NCBI GenBank assembly: GCA_934621295.1
Contig: CAKTVB010000001.1
Coordinates: forward strand, 434,001 to 498,000
Reading direction: 5' to 3'
Length of the DNA stretch: 64,000 nucleotides
DNA from: an uncultured Collinsella sp.
GTDB lineage: Bacteria; Actinomycetota; Coriobacteriia; Coriobacteriales; Coriobacteriaceae
Shown piece by piece: positions 26,229-34,399 of this stretch (position 1 is the stretch's first letter; each line of letters begins with the position of its first letter). A program made the translations under genes and the position numbers. A model generated the notes under the pieces. The model did no database searches. It was not told the origin of the DNA and saw only the letters and a program-made list of their open reading frames with translations.

Positions 26229-26822
26229 ATGCCTATCAACAAACGAGAAAGCCTGCTGTTCACGTTCATCATGTGCTTTTGCATGGTCTTATGGATGAGC
26301 ATCTACAACGTTGCGCTGCAGCACGGGGCTGTGAGCGGTGAGGTTATCGCCGACGCATGGTTTGGTTTTCCCATCGCCTATGTCTTTGCCATGTGCTGTG
26401 ACTGGTTTGTGGCGAGTCCACTTGCAAAGGGTTTTGCCTTTAAGTATCTGGTGACGCCGGGCAAGAGCTCGCCGCGCGCCATGACGCTTGCCGTGAGCTC
26501 TTGCATGGTGGTTCCCATGGTGATCATCATGTCGCTGTATGGCGCCTGCGAGGGCCTGTTCCACATGCCTGGCGGTCCGCTTGCAAACATGACGATGCTG
26601 CCGATGATGTGGCTCGCCAACATCCCCCGCAACTTCATCATGGCCCTGCCCTGGAATCTGCTTGTCGCCGGTCCACTCGCACGCTTTGTTTTTCGCCGCG
26701 CGTTCCCGATGGGCACGGTCTTTGCTGAGCCTCATATGGAGCTTGTTTCTTTCCCGGGCGCGTCTGCTGATGATGGAGCGTGCGATGAGGCTGCGGCGCC
26801 GGTTGCTGCCATCGAGGCCTAG
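26229..26822 (+). CDS. DUF2798-type membrane protein
   Basis: A 197-residue protein with four hydrophobic segments arranged as two similar halves. Both halves resemble DUF2798 (KRESLLFTFIMCFCMVLWMS in the first, PRAMTLAVSSCMVVPMVIIM in the second). The family is made of small membrane proteins of unknown role. The start is ATG 26229 with AGAGAGGA upstream; a GTG at 26196 is in frame. It is a single-gene unit between two terminators. Confidence 0.65.
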   Translation: MPINKRESLLFTFIMCFCMVLWMSIYNVALQHGAVSGEVIADAWFGFPIAYVFAMCCDWFVASPLAKGFAFKYLVTPGKSSPRAMTLAVSSCMVVPMVIIMSLYGACEGLFHMPGGPLANMTMLPMMWLANIPRNFIMALPWNLLVAGPLARFVFRRAFPMGTVFAEPHMELVSFPGASADDGACDEAAAPVAAIEA

Positions 26823-26855
26823 AGCACGCATTACAACAGAGCAATTTGCCCAGAA

Positions 26856-26880
26856 AGCCACCTGTAAGGGTGGCTTTTTT
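26856..26880 (+). terminator. intrinsic terminator
   Basis: AGCCACC (26856-26862) pairs with GGTGGCT (26869-26875), followed by T5. Confidence 0.8.
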
Positions 26881-27003
26881 GACGCTGCGAAAGATGAACT
26901 ATCGGATTCCGTTATCATTAACCATGGTATGGGTAAAGAAGAATGAGCACCGGTGACGGTGCCTGATTTTGTTTACAACTTCTAGTATGTTAGAGGTTTG
27001 CAT

Positions 27004-29640
27004 ATGTTGGATAGATTCACCGACCGCGCCCGCAAGGTCATGTCGCTTGCAAAGCAGGAGGCAATCGATCTTAAATCCACCAAGGTGGGAACCGAGCATC
27101 TGCTGCTTGCTCTTGCCAAGGAAGAGGACGGCATTGCCTCCGAGGCTCTGCGCGCCCTCGATATCTCTTACGACGATATCCTGGAGCAGCTCAAAGAGAT
27201 TCGTACCACGGTTCCTGCCGAGGACGAGTCGACCGAGGCGGCAAAGCTTGCCTTCACGCCGCTCGTCATCACGGTGATGGAGCGCGCGTTTCGCCTGGCG
27301 CGCGAGAACAACCAAACGTACGTCTCGACCGAGCATCTGCTGCTGGCCATCGTTTCCGAGGGCAACGGCCTGGCTATGGATATCTTCCAGCGCCTGGGCG
27401 TCTCCGGCGCTTCCGTGCGTGCATCGGTAGAGAAACTCACGGCCAAAGATCAGGGCGGCAAACGCCCCATGGCGGGTGCTGGCGCGGGACGCCCCGGTGC
27501 TGGCCTGCCCTTCTTCTCGGGTGAGGCGGGTATTGCCGGCGCCAAGATTGCCGGCGGTACGTTGGAGCAGTTTGCCATCAATCTTTGTCGCCGCGCTCGC
27601 GAGGGCAAACTCGATCCGGTTATCGGCCGCGAGAAAGAGATCTCGCGCATGATGGAGATCCTCTCGCGCCGCACCAAGAACAACCCGCTTATCCTGGGCG
27701 ATCCCGGTGTGGGCAAGACTGCTCTGGTTGAGGGCTTGGCGCAGGAGATTGTTGCCGGCAACGTGCCCGAGAACCTTCTCAACATGAATGTCTGGTCGCT
27801 CGACCTGCCCGGTCTTGTGGCTGGTGCCAAGTATCGCGGTGAGTTCGAGGAGCGCCTTAAGAACGTGATCGCCGAGTGCACCGAGTCCGACAACGCGATT
27901 CTGTTTATCGACGAGATGCACACGCTTATCGGCGCCGGTTCCGCCGAGGGCTCGATCGATGCGAGCTCTATGCTCAAGCCCGTGCTTGCGCGCGGTGCGT
28001 TCCAGATCATCGGCGCCACCACGGCCGAGGAGTTCCGCAAGTATCTCACCAAGGACCCCGCTTTCGAGCGCCGCTTCCAGTCCATCGATGTGGAAGAGCC
28101 GAGCGTCGAGGATACGGTCACGATTCTGAAGGCACTGGTGCCGCGCTACGAGGAGCACCATCACGTGCGCTATACGCCGGCTGCCATCGAGGCTGCGGCG
28201 AGCCTGTCCAACCGCTATATCCAGGACCGCTACCTGCCCGATAAAGCCATCGACCTTATCGACGAAGCCGGTGCCCGTGCTCGCATTGCCGCCAACCGCG
28301 CCCCGCAGGAAGTGCGCGATGCCGAGAAGCGCGTGGCCGAGCTTTCCGATGCCGTAGAGGCCGCCTCGAACGATGACGATATGAATCGTGCCGCCGAGCT
28401 CAAGCAGGACCAGCAAGCAGCTGAGATTGCCCTTGGCGAGGCTCGTGCGGCTTGGAACGCTCAGATGGATGCCGATCCGCTTGTCATCGATACCGCTCAG
28501 ATTGCCGATATCGTCTCCATCACCTCCGGCGTGCCGGTGAGCTCGCTCACCGAGAGCGAATCGCGCCGCTTGCTGCAGTGCGAGAGCGTGCTTAAGACGC
28601 GCATTATCGGCCAGGACGAGGCGGTTTCTGCTGTGGCCAAGGCTATTCGTCGCAGTCGCTCGCCCCTCAAAGATCCGCGCCGTCCCGGCGGCTCGTTCAT
28701 CTTCCTGGGCCCCACGGGTACCGGTAAGACCGAGCTTGCAAAGACGCTTGCCGAGTATCTGTTTGGCAGCAAGGACGCGCTCATCAGCTTTGATATGTCT
28801 GAGTACGGTAGCGAGTTCGAGGTCTCCAAGCTTATCGGTAGCCCTCCGGGATATGTGGGCCACGACGAGGGCGGTCAGCTCACCAAGGCCGTGCGCCGTC
28901 ATCCGTATTCCGTCGTGCTGTTCGACGAGGTCGAAAAGGCTCACCCCGACATCTTCAACATCTTGTTGCAGGTGCTCGAGGAGGGTCGCCTGACCGACAG
29001 CCAGGGCAAGACGGTCGACTTCCGCAACACCGTGGTTATCATGACGTCCAACGTGGGCGCTCGCGAGATCGCGCAGGAGTCCAACGTGGGCTTTGGCACC
29101 ACGGGCGAGACCGGCCTGAGCTCGGGCGAGATTCGTAGCCGTGCAATGGGTGAGCTCAAGCGCTTGTTCCGCCCCGAGTTCCTCAACCGCATCGACGATA
29201 TCGTGGTGTTCCAGAAGCTCACGGGCGAAAATCTGAAGAGCATCGCCCAGCTGCTTGTGGACGACCTGCGTCAGCGCTTGATCGCAAACGGCATGAACAT
29301 CGAGCTTACCGACGCCGCCGTCGATAAGATTGTGGCAGAAGGAACCGATCTTACCAACGGTGCACGTCCGCTGCGTCGTGCCATCCAACGTCTCATCGAG
29401 GATCCGCTCTCGGAGGAGCTGCTGGCAGGCGAGTGGGGCGAGGGCGATACCGTCCTGTGCGACGTGGCGGACGAGAAGTTCGTCTTTAGTCATGGCGCGG
29501 GCGAGATTCCAGCACCGCGCAAGCTGGGTGCTTTGGGCAGCATGGCGGTCGCAGCACCGCATACGTCAACCGCCGCGCCGAGCAGGGGCGTGACAGCTGG
29601 TCCTGGCGGCATGGTGCAGACGGGTTCTGGCGCGCACTAG
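27004..29640 (+). CDS. clpC: ATP-dependent Clp protease ATPase subunit ClpC
   Basis: An 878-residue Hsp100 unfoldase that feeds substrates to ClpP. Domains in order: Clp N-domain double repeat (about 1-145), AAA1 with Walker A GDPGVGKT (about 232) and Walker B ILFIDEMH, a short helical middle domain (AEKRVAELSDAVEAAS), AAA2 with GPTGTGKT (about 568) and VVLFDEVEKAHP, and the ClpB_D2 small C-terminal domain with NRIDDIVVF. A Gly/Ala/Thr-rich tail of about 40 residues follows. I see no CtsR-like operator upstream. ATG 27004 follows AGAGG. The order clpC-disA-ispD matches Firmicutes, minus radA. Confidence 0.93.
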   Translation: MLDRFTDRARKVMSLAKQEAIDLKSTKVGTEHLLLALAKEEDGIASEALRALDISYDDILEQLKEIRTTVPAEDESTEAAKLAFTPLVITVMERAFRLARENNQTYVSTEHLLLAIVSEGNGLAMDIFQRLGVSGASVRASVEKLTAKDQGGKRPMAGAGAGRPGAGLPFFSGEAGIAGAKIAGGTLEQFAINLCRRAREGKLDPVIGREKEISRMMEILSRRTKNNPLILGDPGVGKTALVEGLAQEIVAGNVPENLLNMNVWSLDLPGLVAGAKYRGEFEERLKNVIAECTESDNAILFIDEMHTLIGAGSAEGSIDASSMLKPVLARGAFQIIGATTAEEFRKYLTKDPAFERRFQSIDVEEPSVEDTVTILKALVPRYEEHHHVRYTPAAIEAAASLSNRYIQDRYLPDKAIDLIDEAGARARIAANRAPQEVRDAEKRVAELSDAVEAASNDDDMNRAAELKQDQQAAEIALGEARAAWNAQMDADPLVIDTAQIADIVSITSGVPVSSLTESESRRLLQCESVLKTRIIGQDEAVSAVAKAIRRSRSPLKDPRRPGGSFIFLGPTGTGKTELAKTLAEYLFGSKDALISFDMSEYGSEFEVSKLIGSPPGYVGHDEGGQLTKAVRRHPYSVVLFDEVEKAHPDIFNILLQVLEEGRLTDSQGKTVDFRNTVVIMTSNVGAREIAQESNVGFGTTGETGLSSGEIRSRAMGELKRLFRPEFLNRIDDIVVFQKLTGENLKSIAQLLVDDLRQRLIANGMNIELTDAAVDKIVAEGTDLTNGARPLRRAIQRLIEDPLSEELLAGEWGEGDTVLCDVADEKFVFSHGAGEIPAPRKLGALGSMAVAAPHTSTAAPSRGVTAGPGGMVQTGSGAH

Positions 29641-29667
29641 CGTGCATCGGGCATACGGACTTATGAG

Positions 29668-29705
29668 ACGGGCTTCGAGGAGATGTATCCTCGAGGCCCG
29701 TTTTT
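29668..29705 (+). terminator. intrinsic terminator after clpC
   Basis: ACGGGCTTCGAGGA (29668-29681) pairs with TCCTCGAGGCCCGT (one T-G pair), followed by T5. Confidence 0.85.
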
Positions 29706-29894
29706 GCAAGGAGCGCTCGGTTGCATGGCTTGTTCGCTCTTGCTGCCTTGCCGTGCGGGTTTTGAAAGAAAAGCGTGGTATTTGTAGGTGTTGATAGGGG
29801 AGCGCGAGCATTCGTGTAACAATAGACTGGTATGCCGGAATCGCTATTCGGCACAAGTTCTATAGCACTTCTGCCGGGACATGGAGGCGGACTA

Positions 29895-30956
29895 TTGGAA
29901 AACGAGACGTTTAAGCCAACGCTGAAGGACGCAATTCGTCTGACAGCACCGGGACAACCGCTGCGCACGGCACTCGACATGATCATCGCGGGTCATCTGG
30001 GCGCTCTCATTTGCGTGGGCGACTCCGAACACGTGCTCAATGCGGGCAACGACGGCTTCCCTCTTAACATCTCGTTTACCTCAAACCGCCTGTTCGAGCT
30101 TTCCAAGATGGATGGCGCCATCGTTATCGACGGCGACCTTACGCAGATTCTGCGCGCGAACTTCCATCTCAATCCCGATCCCTCGCTCGCAACGAGCGAG
30201 ACGGGCATGCGCCACCGCACGGCGGCGCGCATGTCTATCCTCACCGACGCGATTGTCATCTCCGTGTCCGAGCGTCGCGCTGTGGTAAACGTCTACGTGC
30301 ATGGCAAGTCGTATCAGATCGAGCCTATCCCCGACCTTATGGGTTCGGTGAGCCAGCTGGTGGGTACGCTGCAGACTACGCGCAGCTCGCTCGACCGTTC
30401 GCTGCTGCGTTTGACGGCGCTCGAGCTGGACGATTACGTTACGCTCGCGGATATTACCGGCATCTTCTCGAGTTTTGAGATCTTGCAGCAGGCAAAGCAG
30501 GAGCTGGAGATCTGCATCGAGAAACTGGGTACGCGCGGCAAGCTCGTGCGCATGCAGCTGGAGCAGCTTGCGGGCGATACCATCGATACCGAGTATGACC
30601 TGATGATTCGCGACTATGCGTCTGAGTCTTCCGAGGAAAACGCGCGTGCCATTCGTCAGCGTTTTGCCGAGATGTCTGCGTCTGACCTCTCCAACCCCAA
30701 GCGTGTTGCCGAGGTTTTGGGCTTTGACGACTTGGACGAGGATTCGGTTATGACGCCTTTGGGTCTGCGTACGCTCTCGCGCGTCTCCGTGGTGCGTGAC
30801 GGCGTTGCCGAGAAGATTGTGGACGAGTACGGCTCGCTGCAAGAGCTGATGGGCGATATCAAAAAGGACCCGGAGCGCTTGGGCGACTTTGGCGTCAACA
30901 ATCCGGCGATTCTCGCCGATTCGCTCGCACGTATGCACGGCAAGCGGGAGGGCTAG
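29895..30956 (+). CDS. disA: DNA integrity scanning diadenylate cyclase DisA
   Basis: A 353-residue enzyme that makes cyclic di-AMP and scans DNA for branched structures. The N-terminal DAC domain shows the catalytic DGA (MDGAIVIDGD) and RHR (GMRHRTAARMS) motifs. A helical spine (about 150-290) and a C-terminal helix-hairpin-helix DNA-binding domain follow. I prefer TTG 29895, because GGAGG lies 8-12 bp upstream and the length then matches B. subtilis DisA (360); ATG 29832 would add 21 residues unlike the family. It ends 3 bp before ispD. Confidence 0.92.
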   Translation: MENETFKPTLKDAIRLTAPGQPLRTALDMIIAGHLGALICVGDSEHVLNAGNDGFPLNISFTSNRLFELSKMDGAIVIDGDLTQILRANFHLNPDPSLATSETGMRHRTAARMSILTDAIVISVSERRAVVNVYVHGKSYQIEPIPDLMGSVSQLVGTLQTTRSSLDRSLLRLTALELDDYVTLADITGIFSSFEILQQAKQELEICIEKLGTRGKLVRMQLEQLAGDTIDTEYDLMIRDYASESSEENARAIRQRFAEMSASDLSNPKRVAEVLGFDDLDEDSVMTPLGLRTLSRVSVVRDGVAEKIVDEYGSLQELMGDIKKDPERLGDFGVNNPAILADSLARMHGKREG

Positions 30957-30959
30957 AAG

Positions 30960-31706
30960 ATGAGTTCGGTATGTGCGGTGGTCGTGGCCGGCGGCTGCGG
31001 CGCTCGCTTTGGAAATCCCGGCGGCAAGCAGCTGGTAAACGTTGCCGGAAAGCCGTTGATGACCTGGTCTATCAGGGCATTTGATCGCTCTGCATTTGTG
31101 AGCCACATCGTGGTGGTGTGCCCTGCCGAGAAGATGGATGAGATGCGCCGTCAGGCGATCGACCCCTACAACTTCGCTACGCCCATCACCTTTGCCGAGG
31201 CTGGCAAGACGCGCCAGGATTCCACGCGCTCCGGTGTCGAGGCTGTTCCTGAGGGTTACGAGTACGTGGCGATTCACGATGCGGCGCGTCCGCTTATCGC
31301 GGCAGAGGTTATCGACCGCGCTATCTGCTCGCTGCGCTGCGAATCGGGTATCGACGGCGTGGTGTGCGGCCAGGCGGCTATCGACACGCTCAAGGTGGTT
31401 GATGGCAATCGTATTGTAGAGACGCCCCCGCGCAGCCGCTATTGGGCCGCGCAGACGCCGCAGATCTTCGCGCTCGAGACGATGCGCCGTGCCCATGCCG
31501 CCGCCCTGGCCGATGGCTTTGTCGGCACCGACGATTCGTCGCTCGTGGAGCGCATGGGTGGCCGCGTGCTGTGCGTCGACAGCCCGCGCGACAACCTCAA
31601 GGTGACGGTGCCCGAGGACCTGCGCCCGGTTACGGCGATTCTCCTCGGCCGCATGAGCGACGCCGATGCCATGCAAAACACCGGCATCCTCACCCCGCTC
31701 CCTTAA
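30960..31706 (+). CDS. ispD: 2-C-methyl-D-erythritol 4-phosphate cytidylyltransferase
   Basis: A 248-residue nucleotidyltransferase of the MEP pathway. It starts AVVVAGGCGARFGNPGGKQ (CTP-binding loop with the Arg and Lys), then AIHDAARPL and QTPQIF, all diagnostic. The fused IspF domain seen in some bacteria is absent and no ispF follows. The gene is coupled to disA. Confidence 0.93.
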   Translation: MSSVCAVVVAGGCGARFGNPGGKQLVNVAGKPLMTWSIRAFDRSAFVSHIVVVCPAEKMDEMRRQAIDPYNFATPITFAEAGKTRQDSTRSGVEAVPEGYEYVAIHDAARPLIAAEVIDRAICSLRCESGIDGVVCGQAAIDTLKVVDGNRIVETPPRSRYWAAQTPQIFALETMRRAHAAALADGFVGTDDSSLVERMGGRVLCVDSPRDNLKVTVPEDLRPVTAILLGRMSDADAMQNTGILTPLP

Positions 31707-31747
31707 AAATGTGACAAAAAGTCGACAGGTTTATTTTGTCACATTTT
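31706..31747. repeat. dispersed palindromic repeat, copy 1
   Basis: AAAATGTGACAAAA (31706-31719) and TTTTGTCACATTTT (31734-31747) are perfect 14-bp inverted arms around a centre containing GTCGACAGGT. The 34-bp core (31710-31743) is exactly the reverse complement of 33192-33225, and differs from 59782-59815 at one base after inversion. It overlaps the ispD stop and could act as a bidirectional terminator as well as a mobile repeat. Confidence 0.9.
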
Positions 31748-31811
31748 CATATCTCCTTCATATTTCTAGGTCTTGCACGGCTGTAGCAGGATTCATGCCG
31801 CTCGATAGAGC

Positions 31812-31854
31812 TTGACAACAACGGGTGCGTCGCTATAAGTTAGCCTAAGCTAAC
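31812..31854 (+). promoter_or_regulatory. mntH promoter with DtxR/MntR-type operator
   Basis: TTGACA (31812-31817) and TATAAG (31834-31839) are 16 bp apart. Overlapping the -10 and start site is GTTAGCCTAAGCTAAC (31839-31854), a near-palindrome that matches the DtxR/IdeR/MntR consensus core GTTAGCCTAACCTAA at 14 of 15 positions. This predicts repression by a metal-loaded DtxR-family regulator. Confidence 0.7.
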
Positions 31855-31870
31855 AAGTAAGCGAGGACCT

Positions 31871-33160
31871 ATGAATCCAATCTCTTCATCAACCCCAAAC
31901 AGGCGCTGCCCATTGCGTCGACGCCTGTTTGAGATGCGTCACACCGGGCACACCGGAGGACTCGACATATTGCGGGCAATTGGCCCCGGCCTGCTCGTAA
32001 CCGTAGGTTTTATTGATCCCGGAAACTGGGCCTCGAACATGGCTGCCGGTTCTCAATTTGGTTATTGCCTCCTATGGGTGGTGACCTTATCGACCGTCAT
32101 GCTCATCGTGCTGCAGCATAACGCCGCGCATTTGGGAATCGTGACGGGCGAGTGCCTGGCAGAATCGGCTACGCGCCATATGCCGCGTTTCCTTTCGAGA
32201 TTCGTGCTGTTCACGGCCCTTGCTGCGTCGGTGGCAACGGTTATGGCCGAGATACTCGGCGGAGCCATCGCCCTGCAGATGCTCTGCGGCTTGCCCTTGC
32301 GCGTGGGCGCTGCCATTGTTGCCGCGGTATCGCTCGTCATGCTGCTCACCAATTCGTACGCGCGGGTCGAGCGTTGGATCATCGGCTTTGTCTCGTTGAT
32401 CGGGTTGTCCTTTTTATTCGAGATAGCTCTTGTGCACGTGGAATGGACGAGCGCCGCGGTGGGCTGGGTTGCACCCTCGATCCCTTCGGGGTCTCCCTCC
32501 ATTATCGTGTCGGTTTTGGGTGCTGTCGTGATGCCGCACAACCTCTTTTTGCACTCGGAGATCATCCAGAGTCAGCGCATCAATGAGCGCGGAGAGGGCG
32601 CGATTGCCCAGCGTTTAAGGAACGAGTTCGTCGACACGCTCTTTTCCATGGTGGTGGGGTGGGCCATCAACAGCGCTATGGTGCTGCTGGCGGCATCGGT
32701 CTTTTGGAGTGCCGGAACACCGGTGACCGACCTTGCCCAAGCGGCATGTACGCTCGAACCTATGTTGGGCGCTGCCTCTTCAACGGTGTTCGCGCTTGCG
32801 TTGCTCCTTGCGGGCGTATCCTCGTCCGTTACCGCCGGAATGGCGGCGGGAACCATCTCTGCGGGGCTTGCGGGGGAGCCCTACGACGTGCGCGATCGGC
32901 ATAGCTCGATTGGCATCGTGATTACGTTTATTCTGGCGCTTGCATCCATTTTCTTCGTCCAAGATGCATTCCAGGGCCTTGTATGGAGTCAGGTGCTGCT
33001 GTCTCTGCAGTTGCCCATCACCGTTTTTGTCCAGATATGGCTCACGAGCTCCCCGCGCGTTATGGGAAAGTACGCAAACGGTGCAGCCCTAAAGACTGTG
33101 CTCGTGGCCATTGGACTTATTGTTTCGGCACTCAATCTCGTGCTCTTGCTGGGAATGTGA
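31871..33160 (+). CDS. mntH: Nramp-family divalent metal (Mn/Fe) transporter
   Basis: A 429-residue transporter with about 11 helices. The metal-binding signature DPGNWASNMAAGSQFGY is in TM1 and MPHNLFLHS in TM6, so the Asp, Asn and Met ligands of Nramp proteins are present. It imports Mn2+ or Fe2+ with protons. The metal-type operator in its promoter supports metal control. The gene is flanked on both sides by inverted copies of the 34-bp repeat. GCGAGGACC precedes ATG 31871. Confidence 0.93.
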   Translation: MNPISSSTPNRRCPLRRRLFEMRHTGHTGGLDILRAIGPGLLVTVGFIDPGNWASNMAAGSQFGYCLLWVVTLSTVMLIVLQHNAAHLGIVTGECLAESATRHMPRFLSRFVLFTALAASVATVMAEILGGAIALQMLCGLPLRVGAAIVAAVSLVMLLTNSYARVERWIIGFVSLIGLSFLFEIALVHVEWTSAAVGWVAPSIPSGSPSIIVSVLGAVVMPHNLFLHSEIIQSQRINERGEGAIAQRLRNEFVDTLFSMVVGWAINSAMVLLAASVFWSAGTPVTDLAQAACTLEPMLGAASSTVFALALLLAGVSSSVTAGMAAGTISAGLAGEPYDVRDRHSSIGIVITFILALASIFFVQDAFQGLVWSQVLLSLQLPITVFVQIWLTSSPRVMGKYANGAALKTVLVAIGLIVSALNLVLLLGM

Positions 33161-33191
33161 GGTCGCGGGAGATGTGGAGTGCATATGAAAA

Positions 33192-33225
33192 TGTGACAAA
33201 ATAAACCTGTCGACTTTTTGTCACA
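33192..33225. repeat. dispersed palindromic repeat, copy 2 (inverted relative to copy 1)
   Basis: TGTGACAAAATAAACCTGTC and on to GTCACA is the exact reverse complement of 31710-31743. It fills the 66-bp gap between the convergent mntH and IclR genes and touches the IclR stop. Confidence 0.9.
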
Positions 33226-33226
33226 T

Positions 33227-33988
33227 CTAGGAGAGGACTGCCTCCAGGTATTCGGCGGCGTCTTTGAGTAGCTGGGTGAACTCGGCGGTTTTCTCGATAG
33301 TCAAACGGTACGAAGGCACGGAGATGCCGATGCCATATTGGATCTGGCCGTCAACGCGAATGGGGGCGGCGATGCATTCGATGGAGTCGGTCATTTCGCC
33401 ACGATCATGCGCAATGCCTTCTCGGCGGACAATTTGCAGCTCCTCCCACAGGCTCTCGAACGTGCGATGCGTGCGGGACGTGTAAGGGTGAAAATCGTCG
33501 CCCAAAAGTGCATGCAGCTCGTCGCGCTCGCGCTCGCACACAAGCGCTTTTCCAATCGCCGTGCAATGAATGGGCAGCGCGCGCCCGATATCGGAGAAGA
33601 GGCGCACGGGCTGCGGCGAGTCGACTTTTGCGATGTAGAGTACCTTGTCGTTCGAAAGGATGCCCGCCTGGCTTGTCTCGCCGCTGGCGTAAACAAGGCG
33701 CTGCAGCTGTGCCGCAAGAACGCTCACCGCGTCCTGTCCGCGCACGTATGCCTTACCGGCAAGATACGTTTTAAACCCAATGCGATAGCGACTCGTGGTC
33801 TCGTCGTAGGAGATATAGCCCTCCTCGGCCATGGTGTGGATGATGGGGAAGAGGCTGCTTTTGGGCGCCTGCAGCGAACGGCAGATCTCGGCCATGGTGA
33901 GACCGTCGTCGGTGTGGGAGAGAACCTCGAGGATACGAAGAACGCGCTGGGTGGAACGATGCGGAGCATCGGCGGTATTTGTGGGCAT
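33227..33988 (-). CDS. IclR-family transcriptional regulator
   Basis: A 253-residue regulator with an N-terminal winged helix (RSTQRVLRILEVL, then LTMAEICRSLQAPKSSLF, about residues 10-65) and the IclR effector-binding domain (PIHCTAIGKALV, CIAAPIRVDGQIQYGIGISVP). Start at 33988 is preceded on minus by AAAGAG. It is divergent from the UxaA-SDR-FucP operon. An IclR gene also flanks the L-fucose locus of Campylobacter jejuni, so control of fucose use is likely. Candidate operators are listed at 34045, 34189 and 34301. Confidence 0.9.
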   Translation of the reverse strand: MPTNTADAPHRSTQRVLRILEVLSHTDDGLTMAEICRSLQAPKSSLFPIIHTMAEEGYISYDETTSRYRIGFKTYLAGKAYVRGQDAVSVLAAQLQRLVYASGETSQAGILSNDKVLYIAKVDSPQPVRLFSDIGRALPIHCTAIGKALVCERERDELHALLGDDFHPYTSRTHRTFESLWEELQIVRREGIAHDRGEMTDSIECIAAPIRVDGQIQYGIGISVPSYRLTIEKTAEFTQLLKDAAEYLEAVLS

Positions 33989-34044
33989 AGCTACTCTTTC
34001 ATGGTTGCTGCCTGCGGTGGGTGCAGGGCACAAACAGTGTAGTT

Positions 34045-34314
34045 GTTCGTATTTGCGAATCAATATCGCAATGCAGGATAAATGGAAGAACGGTGGAGCT
34101 GCCAAGGGTTTAGCAGACGGTGTTCGCCAGGAAAAGAACGATAAAAAAGAAGCATCTAGCTGCGAGGACTCAATAACCGGTTTAGAGTGTTCGTATATGG
34201 GACTACCGTTCGCAGAGGATTTTCTACCGTTTATGCAAGGACAGAAAAGGAAGAAGACCGTGTCCCTAATATAAAGGCAGTTCGAGATTAGAACTATCGT
34301 TCCGATATACGAAC
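34045..34314. promoter_or_regulatory. three GTTCGTAT-type sites, candidate IclR operators
   Basis: In the 411-bp divergent gap, GTTCGTATTTGCGAA (34045-34059), GTTCGTATATGGGA (34189-34202) and, inverted, TCCGATATACGAAC (34301-34314) share GTTCGTAT. The first lies close to the regulator gene and the last 86 bp before the dehydratase start. Apart from these sites and a TATAAA-like box near 34270, I see nothing in the gap. Confidence 0.5.
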
Positions 34315-34399
34315 ACACCATGAGCGTCGCCGCGCGTAGCGTATCGAAGGAATGCACTACGATGTTAGACACCGTGATCTAGCGAGAGAAAGGCAACCG

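Noticed and set aside
26881..27003. CtsR, HrcA or ClgR-type heat-shock operator before clpC
   Set aside because: Only a short GCACCG/CGGTGC hairpin (26947-26962) is visible; no match to those operator consensus sequences.
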